Shown: piece by piece, positions 35,673 to 45,601 of the stretch
Layout: the number at the start of each line of letters is the position of its first letter
How positions within the stretch are numbered: position 1 is the first letter of the stretch
Origin: Conus ventricosus
Taxonomy: Eukaryota; Mollusca; Gastropoda; Neogastropoda; Conidae
Direction of reading: 5' to 3'
Length of the DNA: 64,000 nucleotides
Assembly (NCBI GenBank): GCA_018398815.1
Contig: CM031610.1
Coordinates: 38,823,049-38,887,048, forward strand
Translations under genes and position numbers: made by a program
The notes under the pieces: model-generated
Told to the model about the DNA's origin: nothing
The model's input: only the letters and a program-made list of their open reading frames with translations
The model's database searches: none

Positions 35673-37209
35673 CCAAATGTGTGTCAGTCAACTATAACTT
35701 GCATTTACTGGCAGTAGTGTGGGATCCTGATCCTTCTGTCCATAGGTTCTGTGGTGTGGTGTATTCTCTGCGACACCAGTGTATTTTTCAGTTGTTAGTG
35801 TGCTTTCATTATCTGTGGTGTGGCCTTTTGTAGCTCAGTCCTATCTTTAGCAGTCTCTGTTGTTGTTGGTTTTTTTTTTGGGGGGGGTTGGTTTTGCAAT
35901 GTTTTATTTATTACCTTCTGTGGTAATGGCTTTTTATCAATCGCACTTAGTTCATGAGTGAACCAAACCACATGTGTGAAAGAAAACTGACAGAATAATT
36001 GGAAGTTACACTTAGTGTTGTTATTGTTAGTTCATCTCTGCTAAACAAGACCAATTCCCAAGAGGCTTGCAAGATGCGCAGACTAATGCTGTGGATAATG
36101 TTCAATTCTCTTCTTCTTTCCCATGTTACCTGGGCTGGATTGCCCCCTATGATATGGGTTGCTAAACATGTTATGCATTGTCAAGCTTTATTGTGAATAC
36201 AGATGTTTGTCCTGAAGTTCAAAGGATACTAACACCAGTTTTTGTGGTATTTCATTGTGATTTTAGTGCTATAGTTTTGTTTATGTTCTGAAAGTGTCTG
36301 TTTTTCAAACAAAACATTCATCATTATATTTTTGGTCTACTCATTACAAACAAAATCAAACTATTGTGATATCCGGTTGTAGCCAAGGATATAACAAGAA
36401 AATTTCCAAGTATCTAAGATATATGTCAAGAATACTGGGCATATCAGTGAACCTACCTAAGAAAACAAAATTGTGTCCCTTGATACCTGGATTGTACTGT
36501 ACCCCAGAAATGCATAAATTCATCATATAAAACAACAATTGTGGGTTGTAAATTCACTACCAAATATTTACACAGGTGTTCAGTAAACACTAAAACCACT
36601 TTTGGCTGGGTTTGTATGTTTGTTTTGCTGCTGTGGGTTTTTGTATGCTTGCAAAATATAATTTAAAAAAAAAAAGTTGAATTATAAGATTATTTATTAC
36701 ACTCAGAATGAACAAAATCAAATATTATTTGCAGGTATTATAGCCCTGGGTATGAGAAGAAAACATGCCAAAAATCTAAGAGATATCTCCACAAATAAAT
36801 GAGCACTGATCAAATTAGTGAACCTACCGCAAAAAGTCAAATTTTTTTTTTTTTTTTTTTTTTTTTAAAATTCTCCTGCTATATATCATTACACATTTGA
36901 CATATACATTTTCCACACTACAACAAGAGAATACGGATAATATATCAATGCATAAAAAAAAATATGTTGCTTCAAATGCACATTCAAAAACATGTCAATT
37001 CAAATATGAGAATTTCAAAAAAAAGAAAAAAAAAAACAAAAAAATACCACATGAGAAATGGATACTGGGATTACGGAGATGCGTATTAGATTGAGATTTT
37101 GTTGTTATCAATTTTTTTTTTTTTTTAAAGTATTTGTGTAAAAGTCAAATTTTGCTCTGGCACACAGAAGTCAAAAACTGATACAAAATAGCGGCAGTCA
37201 AGGGGTTAA

Positions 37210-38175
37210 TAATAACAATAATGATACTAATATTGAGGAGGAGAACAGGAGTTAAATTAATATGGTTACAGTAGCCATAGTAATGATAATAATAGCAATG
37301 ATGATAAGGAGGGAGAAGAGGAGAAAAGCAAGAAGAAAAGGAATGAGGATAAAGAAAACGGGAAAAATAGTAAGACAGAATCTGTGAGGATGGGGAGAGC
37401 AAGGAGGTGGAGGATATAGCCTAACAGGAAAGAAAGTTGACAGAATCTAACAAATATATGGTATAACCATAAATGATTAGATAATGGTTATGGAAACAGG
37501 AAAGATAGTAAGTTAAAATCCAAGTATACTAATGTACAGAAATGTAGTAATTTATTTATATACAAAAGGAATAAAGTTCATCTTGTAGTGTGAATGATAG
37601 AAAGTGTTCATGTTATCAATTTATTTTCAATAATACTCTTACGAAAACTAATAATGATAGAATTAATATGATAATAGTAATAATACTTACAATAATGATA
37701 ATGATGATAATAATAGGTGGAAAAGAATAGAAATGATGAATGAGTAAAAAGCTGACAGTACTATTGAAATGGGAGGGAAAACAAAAAGACACACACACAT
37801 AAAACAACAAATTAAAAGAAAAAAGACAGAAAGAAAAGATAAGTAAGTATACAAGGTTTTACATGTAATTGAAAGGAAAGAGAAGACAGATTAGCGAGTA
37901 AAGACCAAACTGATCAAAGAAATGGAGATATGAAGGAATGGGGAAAAGGAAGATTTTTACATGAGGTAAATAAGGAGTTAGCATGGCAGGCAGTTGTCTG
38001 TGGAGATCACTGCAGGCTGGTATTAAGGAGGTGGATGGTGAATATGCTATTTTTGGATGTTGATGCCGAGGGGGCAGAAGGTCCCCAGCCTGACAATAAG
38101 ATTTGATGCCAGCATAGTGTGCTCAAAGTTATCACTCTGTGATTCACAAACACCAAGACTTTGACACGATTGATA
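37210..38175. other. Intergenic, AT-rich
   Basis: AATGAT/AAG-rich low-complexity sequence to about 37900, then unique-looking DNA. No gene seen. Confidence 0.6.
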
Positions 38176-38480
38176 TTATGAAGGGGACAGCTGAAGTGCA
38201 GAGTGACTGATCTGGATCAATGATAAGGATGTCAGCCAGTGTTCAGTGATGTGCGTCTCAAGCGTGCAGAATGTCTCACCTACACAGATCTTTCCATGCA
38301 GTTTGCCGTGGATAAGCATCCCTGTTGATGCAGCTCTGACAAGAGAATGTGCGTTAAATTTGAAATAAAATTTTGGGGCCATATAAAATGGTGTCTGGCT
38401 TGGTGGAAGACAATTTTTGCAGTTGGGCTTTGTGCCGGGAAAAGTAGCATATGATTTTGGTGTGGAGATTTTATTCACTT
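38176..38480 (-). pseudogene. GIY-YIG domain relic of a second Penelope-like family
   Basis: The minus frame reads YATFPGTKPNCKNC, then LIHGKLHGKICVGETFCTLE and HITEHW. The VGET-xx-TL-xx-H-x-x-EH pattern is that of the GIY-YIG domain in Penelope-like elements, preceded by a Cys-bearing linker. It is clearly different in sequence from the element in CREB3L intron 7. No reverse transcriptase was found beside it, so this is a fragment. Confidence 0.65.
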
Positions 38481-38617
38481 TGGAGTGAACAAGTAGATCT
38501 TTGAGACTGTTGTTGTAATCACGGGCTCAGGAAAAGTAGCATATGATTTTGGTGTGGAGATTTTATTCACTTTGGAGTGAACAAGTAGATCTTTGAGACT
38601 GTTGTTGTAATCACGGG
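38438..38617. repeat. Two-copy tandem duplication, 92-bp unit
   Basis: The unit starting GGAAAAGTAGCATATG at 38438 is repeated at 38530 with no difference seen over nearly its whole length, so it is recent. It overlaps the upstream end of the GIY-YIG relic. Confidence 0.92.
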
Positions 38618-38619
38618 CT

Positions 38620-40407
38620 TGGTCTCATGTGAGGAATGAATATTAGTCAAATAAGTAGTACTACTACTCACTCAAAAACGAAGTTTATGGCGTTACCATG
38701 AGCCAGTTCTGTAAAACAGCCTTGTAAAAAGTACTTTACTTGGTGAGACTAGACAAGATGAAGGACCAAAAGAGCCACTGACAACTGACTGGAATAAAAG
38801 GCATACATTGATCAATACAACCAAGAAAAGAGTTGTTTGGAAAAATGGCAAACCAGGAGAGTACCATTAAGTAAGAGGTGTCCGGGATGAAGTGTGTAGC
38901 GCAAGACATCCAATGACTAGTTGAATGGTGTCCCGAAACCATAGTACTTTTTTGGATGACAGAGGAGTACAAACTTCAATTGAAATGGGGTCCTTGAGAA
39001 CGATGACTTCACACGCCTCCCACCCCATGAAGCGGTTGGGAGAAGGGGTGGGGGTGGGGGTGGGGGGGGGGGGTCGAATAGTCCAGAGCAAAACTGAATA
39101 CGAAGTGGGGAGAGTGTCTCTGATCACTGACCAAGCATTACTAACGGCGGTCCTTGCGAAAGCAGACTCTGAATTTGGAATAGCAATATCATCATCGTCA
39201 TATTCATCAAAATTTTCTAAAAAAATCGCCTTGACCACTCGAGATACCTACTCCCGCATTCTCACCGGACATACCTTCCTGGCGACGGTCAGAGAGCCTC
39301 CAGTCCTCCCAAGCAAGATTCCCAGTGGCCTGCCCTTTTGCAACACGAACCTCCCCTAGGTCAGCCTGCTTTCCGACTTCGAGCGACCAGAAGTGCGCAA
39401 CGTTGGCCCGCCGAGGTTTTCATACCCAGCCGCTCATCTTCACTTACAAGGTGTCCAATTACAGAACGGATCCGGGTGATACGCTGGCCTGTCGTCTGTG
39501 GCCCCGGGACCGAAGGAGTATGGGTGTGGCAGGAAGAGGAGGCCGACTCTTGCCAAACCTGGCAGACCGACATAAGAATTGACACTCGCTTCGAAACATC
39601 GCACAGAACGCCATGTAGCACCAGACCAATTTTCGCACGAGCTGCAAGCGCGAACGGAGAATAAATCGTACAATGCAGGTCTCATGCGAATCGTCGATAG
39701 AACAACCATTTTCGACCAACGGGGCAAATACATGAAGCCGTCAAAGAAGCGGGCCAAGCCGGCTTGGGAGACGTCAAGCCAAATGACTTTAGTCGACGAC
39801 TGCTGTCGTAACGAAGACGCAAATTTCGAGAATTTTCCAGTCTTCTTCTTCTTCTTCCTAAAATACTGGTTCACTCAAAAACGAGTAGGTCACCAGCGCG
39901 CATATTAAAAAATAAAATAAAATAACATAAAACAGTGCGACTCTGACTGTTGGCCCCTGGAGCAAATTTGGCAACAAGGGGTCGCACTCGATTTAAAAGC
40001 AATGGCCAAATTCAGGCCCAGGTGATAATAAAATATCTGGGGAAATAAAAATAGAAAATCATCAATATGCAGATCTCAAAACTGTCGAGAGCCTCCTGAT
40101 GTGAAAGCCGACTTAAAGAGTTACAAATGAATCGTGAGCGAAGTCCGAAAAAACAGACAGCCGAGAGAGGCGTGTTCCTCTAGAACGTTGCTAGTTTTAA
40201 CATGGCGCCAAAAAAATAAAGTGCACTCACTAAGGGCGATCACTCTGTTTAGCTGGTTGTGAAGTAAGGCGAGGTTAGCTCCCTGTCCTCCGATTTTAGG
40301 GAGAGGGCGGGGGAGGGGGGGGGGGGGGGGGGGGGGGGGGGATCCTGATAGTGTAACATTGTTCCATGACAAGAGGGAATAAGATGGTTGTTTAGGGCTG
40401 ATCAGTA
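38620..40407. other. Intergenic, with a GC-richer unassigned segment
   Basis: The segment 39240-39830 is visibly richer in G and C than its surroundings and has open frames on both strands (for instance 39579-39908 plus and 39874-39440 minus). I recognise no domain. G-runs lie at 39050-39073 and 40313-40341. Confidence 0.4.
40313..40341. repeat. Poly-G tract
   Basis: G run of almost 30 bp shortly before the 5' truncation point of the outer LINE. Confidence 0.85.
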
Positions 40408-41217
40408 AATTATATGCTGAGTGTCAACATGGATTTCGTGCAAAAAGGTCTTGTGTGACTCAACTTTTAGAAGTGATGGAAGACTTCACAAAGGAGATAG
40501 ATAAAGGAGAGAATATAGATGTTTTGTATTTAGACTTTAGAAAAGCATTCGATTCAGTACCACATGAAAGACTTTTAAAGAAATTAGAGTCTTATGGAAT
40601 AATGGGAAATATACTTGGTTGGGTTAGAGACTTTTTATCAAAAAGAACTCAGAAGGTAAGGATTGGTAGTTCCTTCTCTCATAGTGCTGATGTTATTAGT
40701 GGGATACCACAAGGCAGTATTTTGGGACCAATATTATTTACGGTATTTTAAATGATCTCCCTGTAGAATTAAAGAGTACATGTAAAATCTTTGCAGATGA
40801 CACAAAACTGTATAACTCTCCAAAATTGCATAAGGAATTACAAAAGGATATTGAAACATTAGTACAGTGGTCTGATACTTGGAACCTATATTTTAATGCA
40901 GAAAAATGTAAAGTACTTCATATTGGTAAAACAAACCCACAAAAGGAGTATATAATGAAAATTGGGGGCAAGGAAATAAAAGTATCTAAATGTGAAGAAG
41001 AGAAAGACCTAGGTGTGACTTTTGACAAAAATTTACTATTTGACAATCATATTGTAAATAGTATTAATAAGGCTAACAGAATGATTGGAATAATAAAAAG
41101 AACCTTTACATTTATGGAAAAGGACACTTTTTTGCAATTATATAAGACACTAGTTAGACCTGTTCTTGAATATGGCAACACTGTATGGTATCCAATGCTA
41201 AAGAGACAATCAGAAGC
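40408..41217 (+). mobile_element. Outer CR1/L2-like LINE, left part (reverse transcriptase)
   Basis: The plus frame 40455-40751 contains reverse-transcriptase motif A (YLDFRKAFDSVPHERLLKKL) and motif B (SGIPQGSILGPILF). After a one-base shift near 40750, the frame resumes through the FADDTKLY catalytic box and on to RPVLEYGNTVWYPM. Motif order and wording fit the CR1/L2 group of the Jockey superfamily. The coding frame is cut at 41217 by the Polinton and resumes at 59956. The 5' side is truncated near 40408, just before the conserved QHGFR segment. Confidence 0.93.
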
Positions 41218-41960
41218 AGAGAACAGAGAAATGTGTGTTCTGGCTCCCCCGGTCTCAACCAGTTTCGACCGGGCGACTCCAGAACACACATTTCTCTGTT
41301 CTCTAACCAAGTTATATTTCTGGCATAAAATCCACACCCGACACAATGCAATGAAAACAACAACCGCCGCACATACTGACATTCGGCGCGAGCGCGCGCA
41401 TAACGATAACCTCTCTCGCGAAACAGTAGCGCGCGTCAAGCATATGACAAGACAAACACTAGGCAAAGCTGGCCGGATTTTCCACACACCTGCAGAGACC
41501 CGTCAATAGCCTGTCACCTGATTACTTAATTACAGTGTACTTGAGTCCAGCAAGATAAAACCAGCCTGCCGGCAGTACGCTGTAGTGACATCACAGACAC
41601 GCTTTGCGGCCTGCCTGACATTGACTTGGTTCGCTCAGCTGACTCGCCGGGACCGTGCAAGCTGTGTCGTTGTAAACAATTCTACATACCTCACTCTCTT
41701 CAATTCCACTGGCATGCGCAGTAGCGAGATAAAACCAGCCTGTGTTTTACAGTGTAACAGTCGTCTTGTTTAGCAAAGCTTGAGCTGAACGGTTTGCTGC
41801 GATCCAGTGCAGTGTAGTGCTGTGTAGTGTAGTGTTGTGTAGGGCAGTGCTGTGTAGTGCAGGGTTGTGTAGTGCAGTGCAGCGCAGTGCAGTGTAGTGC
41901 AGCGTGAACCACCTGAAGAGCGTGTTGAGAGGGCTGAGCAGCGGTGTGTAGTGTAGTGTA
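41218..41960. repeat. Polinton left terminal inverted repeat
   Basis: It matches 59218-59955 in reverse complement with small indels. The outermost 87 bp form a hairpin (arms 41218-41243 and 41279-41304). The inner part is a GTAGTGCAGTG-type minisatellite that continues past the repeat boundary. Confidence 0.93.
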
Positions 41961-42150
41961 GTGCAGTGCTGAGCAGCGGTGTGTAGTGTAGTGCAGTGCT
42001 GTGTAGTGTAGTGCAGTGTAGTGTAGTGCTGTGCAGTGTAGTGTAGTGCAGTGCTGTGTAGTGTAGTGTAGTGCAGTGTAGTGTAGTGCTGTGCAGTGTA
42101 GTGTAGTGCAGTGTAGTGTAGTGCTGTGCAGTGTAGTGTAGTGCAGTGTT
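41806..42150. repeat. Minisatellite of AGTGT/AGTGC pentamers
   Basis: Units of 5 and 10 bp (TAGTG, CAGTG) alternate over about 345 bp with one unique 50-bp interruption. The right terminal repeat has a much shorter version (59217-59372), so the array expanded on one side. Confidence 0.9.
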
Positions 42151-42385
42151 CTAAGTTCTTAATCAAGTCTCTTCAACTTATAATTATTTATTAAGTTCTT
42201 AATTAAGTCTCCTCAAGTTTTAATAAGTTCTTGATTAAGTTGCCTTAAGTCGCCTTAAGTTCTTAGTTAAGTTTTTAATCAAGTCACTACAAGTTCTTTA
42301 ATTAAGTTCTTAATTAAGTTACCCCAAGTTCTTAATAAAGTTCTTAATCAAGTTTTTACTCAAGTTCTTATTCAAGTTATCTTAT
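42150..42385. repeat. Iteron-like array of AAGTTCTTAATTAAGT
   Basis: About ten imperfect copies of AAGTTCTTAATYAAGT, spaced 12-25 bp apart, lie just inside the left terminal repeat. The unit is itself partly palindromic (ACTTAATTAAG core). No such array is visible inside the right repeat. Replication or promoter function is only a guess. Confidence 0.85.
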
Positions 42386-42452
42386 AATTATCAAAAAATA
42401 CAATCTATGTTTTATCTTAAATAGTAGATGTCTAATATAGTACACACACGCC

Positions 42453-42617
42453 TCAAAAACGCGTCATCGTTGAGATGTCTTGCTTAACGCCCTTGGTGTG
42501 AGATCGGTCAGCATAGATCTTAATGAAGTTCTTACATCCTAAGCAACTGCATTTATTACAATTCTGGTCTATGGAAATGTCTTTTATAGACCCCATGTCT
42601 TTATTTATTGACTTCAT
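42453..42617 (-). CDS. Small Cys-cluster protein, 54 aa, Polinton
   Basis: The minus frame from the ATG at 42617 to the TGA at 42453 reads MKSINKDMGSIKDISIDQNC and then NKCSCLGCKNF. The CxxCxCxxC cluster with one more Cys-free basic tail could bind a metal ion, as in small zinc-binding regulators, but there is no family I can name. It is the first gene inside the left end, reads toward the terminal repeat, and sits between the iteron array and the membrane-protein gene. Codon use is AT-rich like the other Polinton genes. It could be spurious given its length. Confidence 0.5.
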   Translation of the reverse strand: MKSINKDMGSIKDISIDQNCNKCSCLGCKNFIKIYADRSHTKGVKQDISTMTRF

Positions 42618-42667
42618 TATTTAAACAAATAATAATCCACCATGTTTTATCAAAAAAAAATTTAAAT

Positions 42668-43141
42668 TTAAGTTCTTAAAATATTATTGCATTTTAAATG
42701 GATCAAAATGATTTTTGTTATTGGCGGTGCTGGCGTGCTGTTTTCTTCTGTATTTAGTGGTTCAGATTTTTTTGGCTGCTTTTGTTTTTGTTGCCATTGG
42801 TTATATATTTTATAACCGTAATAACTGCCCCCAGCAGCAGCAAGGGCGCCAAAAATGGCAACAGTTTTAAGTTCAATATTCCATGAAGACTTTGGTGCCC
42901 TTAAATTAACTTGTTCTTGTTCTGGAGCTGGCATTGAATCAACTGTTGGCGTTGGCGGTGTTATGTTTTCATTATGAGTTATATTCTGTGATTGTAACTT
43001 TAATTTTCTTTGTCTGTTTAACTCTGCTACTCTTTTCCCTGCTGCAACACGCCCAGGATGTTTACTGGTCACTTTCTCGACTTGATTCAGTGTTTTCTGA
43101 TTCAATGTTTCCTGATTCTGCTGATTTTCCGACTCGTTCAT
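42668..43141 (-). CDS. Polinton hypothetical membrane protein, 157 aa
   Basis: This is an intact frame. Residues 1-60 are polar with a basic HPGRVAAGKRVAELNRQRKL stretch, 60-90 are Pro/Thr-rich, and about 92-113 form one hydrophobic helix (VAIFGALAAAGGSYYGY), followed by a Gln/Lys-rich tail. That is a single-pass membrane design with the basic segment on one side. I do not recognise the family. The gene lies near the left end in minus orientation together with the 83-aa gene upstream of it. It is one of the few unbroken frames in the element. Confidence 0.7.
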   Translation of the reverse strand: MNESENQQNQETLNQKTLNQVEKVTSKHPGRVAAGKRVAELNRQRKLKLQSQNITHNENITPPTPTVDSMPAPEQEQVNLRAPKSSWNIELKTVAIFGALAAAGGSYYGYKIYNQWQQKQKQPKKSEPLNTEENSTPAPPITKIILIHLKCNNILRT

Positions 43142-43272
43142 TTTGAAGGGAAATAAAATCTATATGATTAAAAGTAATTAATCCATGATTAACGGTGATA
43201 ACAATGTTCCAAATCTGTAATATAAATCACAGCTTAGAGACTCTAATGACTTTGTTAAAACTGGATCTTGCG

Positions 43273-43524
43273 TTAAATCATACGTAAGATCTTGTTCAGA
43301 ATCAATGGGGCAAATCTACTGACTAGTTTAGTGTACAAACTAAGAACCGTTTGCCCAACGCTTTTTACCATTCTCGACCCCAACTGCGCCTCATACCTGT
43401 TATGATACTTTATAATGTCTTGTGGCGACATCTGTTGAATCTGTTCTATGCTGAATTCAGTTCCAAGGAACTGTTTTGTTTTTCCACATGCTGCCAAAGA
43501 ATACAACCTTTCCTTTTTGGGCAT
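43273..43524 (-). CDS. Polinton hypothetical protein, 83 aa
   Basis: The open frame starts MPKKERLYSLAACGKTKQFL and contains SPQDIIKYHNRYEAQLGSRM, then a C-terminal amphipathic or hydrophobic stretch (TVLSLYTKLVSRFAPLILNK). The function is unknown. Similar short proteins with a YxxRYExxLG pattern occur in other Polinton-like elements as far as I recall, but I cannot verify this here. It lies head-to-head with the plus-strand small gene at 43642, the space between them being a likely bidirectional promoter. Confidence 0.65.
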   Translation of the reverse strand: MPKKERLYSLAACGKTKQFLGTEFSIEQIQQMSPQDIIKYHNRYEAQLGSRMVKSVGQTVLSLYTKLVSRFAPLILNKILRMI

Positions 43525-43641
43525 AATAGCTTGATCATCAACTTCTTCATTTGTAGTTCAGGAAGGTTTAGGCCACCCTGTACTGTAGTAGATCATCGCT
43601 GTTCATGTTTTTATTAATTATAATTATTTTTATTTTTTAAA

Positions 43642-43873
43642 ATGAGCGCCGAAAAAAACTATTGCCAACCTTGTATACCATTCTGCCGTTATTGGAGGCC
43701 TAAGTGTAGGATACTCAATGCTTGGGTAAAAGCCTGTTAAAAATAAAACCAGCAGATCTTGGCAAACTAGACTTTGAGGATTCAGCAAAGCTAATCGCTA
43801 TTATTACAGCTTCATTTGCTACGAAAGATTTTTAGTTAAGCAAGGAATAATTCCAGAGAATTTAAAAAAGTAA
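43642..43873 (+). CDS. Small Polinton hypothetical protein, frameshifted
   Basis: It begins at the ATG at 43642, but the recognisable part lies in other frames: AVIGGLSVGYSMLG near 43685-43730, and later FEDSAKLIAIITASFATKDF ending at the TAA at 43871-43873. About 75 codons in total, with a Gly-rich hydrophobic N-half. An A6 run (43652-43657) and a G-pair near 43729 are candidate indel sites. It lies 20 bp upstream of the next gene in the same direction. The function is unknown. Confidence 0.55.
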
Positions 43874-43892
43874 AAAAATACATTTATAAAAA

Positions 43893-44298
43893 ATGGCTTC
43901 ACTCGTAATGATGATAGGCGGCGCTGTGGTGAATGCGCTTGCTTTTAGCGGAAGTAATTACGCGTTTAGTAAACTACGGGATGACGGAGAGAGAAAAAGA
44001 CATAACAAAGCTGTGGAGCAACTAGCTGCAGCACAAGATCACTATGAAAAGCAGAGAATTGAGCAGTTAGATTTTATAATAACACACTGAAAAAACAGGG
44101 TCATGCAGCTTACACGTTTAAAGACGTTGATCAAGCAATAAAAGAATATTATCTTGTAACGGGCAAACCAATCCAGACATTGCCCCCACCAAAATTCAGC
44201 AACTTTTATCAACCATCAGAAAACAAAAGATGCAAGAAATCGCGTTTATTGTCGTTGGTATGACTGTTGTCTATTTTGTTGCGCATAATATTGGCTGA
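43893..44298 (+). CDS. Polinton hypothetical protein with hydrophobic ends, frameshifted
   Basis: The N-terminal frame (43893-44090) reads MASLVMMIGGAVVNALAFSG followed by an Arg/Lys/Glu-rich helical segment (RKRHNKAVEQLAAAQDHYEK). A shift at about 44080-44090 leads to a second frame with GHAAYTFKDVDQAIKEYYLV, and a final hydrophobic helix near 44235-44295 (IAFIVVGMTVVYFVAHNIG). The whole would be about 135 residues: membrane segment, coiled helix, conserved middle, membrane segment. Proteins of this plan recur in animal Polintons; the role is unknown. It sits 9 bp upstream of the integrase start. Confidence 0.65.
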
Positions 44299-44306
44299 AT
44301 AAAAAA

Positions 44307-45252
44307 TGAACAAAATCTATTATTCACCAAAGGATATTGGAAGGGAATCACAGCAATTAAAAAGCTAAGCCAAGCAGCGGGTGTCAGTGAACAAACAGCA
44401 AAAGAATGGTTATCTAAACAAGCGATTTGGCAAATTTATTTACCTGCGCCTAGACGAATACAGAGACCACACTTTGTGAATACAACTCCAAACGACACCC
44501 ATCAAATGGACCTTCTATATTTACCCTCTGATACTATTAGACGAAAAAGATTTAAGTACGCACTCACAGTCATTGACATAGCCTCAAGATACAAAGATGC
44601 GGAACCGTTAACACAAAGAGTGCTTCTGCCGTTGCTGTTGCTATACAGCTGATATACCAACGAGGTCCTTTAACTTATCCTCGCATGATTCAAGTCGATG
44701 ACGGAAAAGAATTTAAAGGGCAAGTGAATCAATTATTGTTGAAACATAGAGTTACCATTAAAAGAGGCATTCCAGGAGTTCATAGATCACAGGCTTTAGT
44801 CGAAAACTTTAACAAACAGTTGACTGAAAGACTTTTCTCCTACCAGTATCACAGAGAGCTTATTGACAAATCTCGTAACACAGAATGGGTTAGAAGACTG
44901 CCCTCAGTTTTGCGCGCAATGAATAATGAAGAATTTAAAGGCCTAAAACCAGTACAAGCAATCAAAAGAAAAACAATAAATGTTGTTGAAGGAGAGTCTT
45001 CATCCAGCAAACTATTACCATTTGGTTTGAAAGTAAGGTACCTTTATTTACCGGGGAAGCAGAAGGGGACACTCGCATTAGGGCAACCGATCCAGTTTGG
45101 AGTGTTGATCCATATGAAATAAAAAGAATTGTAAAGATGAATCCGCCCGTGTATTATTTACGAGAAACTGACACAACAAAACAACCAGCTCCTCAAAGAT
45201 CTTTTTTGAAAGAAGAACTGCAGATAATCCCGCCAGACACAGTTCCGCTTTA
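44307..45252 (+). CDS. INT: Polinton integrase (retroviral-type DDE), frameshifted
   Basis: The reading starts MNKIYYSPKDIG. A helix-turn-helix-like segment (LSQAAGVSEQTAKEWL) precedes the catalytic core. The first Asp is in HQMDLLYLPS near 44500-44520, the second in QVDDGKEF (Asp codon at 44697-44699), and the Glu in SQALVENFNKQL (44802-44804), leaving 34 residues between the last two, as in D,D-35-E integrases. The frame changes near 44345, 44620-44640 and 45115. A C-terminal region follows to 45252. It would cut the element ends and join them to the target, creating the 6-bp duplication. Confidence 0.92.
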
Positions 45253-45290
45253 ATTAATTTTAAATTTACATAAATATATTTAAGTCTAAA

Positions 45291-45565
45291 ATGGAAGCTC
45301 AGAAGGAAGCGCAGAACGAAACAGGTATGATAAAGAAAGAGACCGCAGAATTGATACAGGAATCATTTGAAAAAAATTCTGCTATTAGGGGAAATTTTAC
45401 GAAGATTAATCAATCCATGATAACCCATCTAGATCACATAAATCCAAAATCCCAAATTGGGAAAAAGGATATCTTGAAATAATAGAAAAAATTCAAGCAC
45501 ATCAAGCAAACATGAGAAAAGATTTAGATGAATTGGATGATGCTATAATTAGTCTTGCGTTTTAA
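45291..45565 (+). CDS. Polinton hypothetical coiled protein, frameshifted
   Basis: The frame 45291-45482 starts MEAQKEAQNETGMIKKETAE and is rich in Glu, Lys and Gln. A shift near 45460-45480 leads to IEKIQAHQANMRKDLDELDD and a stop at 45563-45565. About 90 residues, predicted almost wholly helical, possibly coiled coil. The function is unknown. It follows the integrase by about 40 bp in the same direction and ends next to a C-run, facing the convergent polymerase gene. Confidence 0.6.
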
Positions 45566-45601
45566 AGATGATTGAAAAATATAAACCCCCCCCCCCCTGT
45601 T

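Noticed and set aside
39240..39908. Assignment of the GC-rich frames to a known protein family
   Set aside because: I recognised no motif on either strand, so it is listed only as an unassigned segment.
41705..42166. Frames rich in Thr-Leu-His-Cys over the pentamer array
   Set aside because: Repeat translation of the AGTGT/AGTGC minisatellite in the Polinton end.
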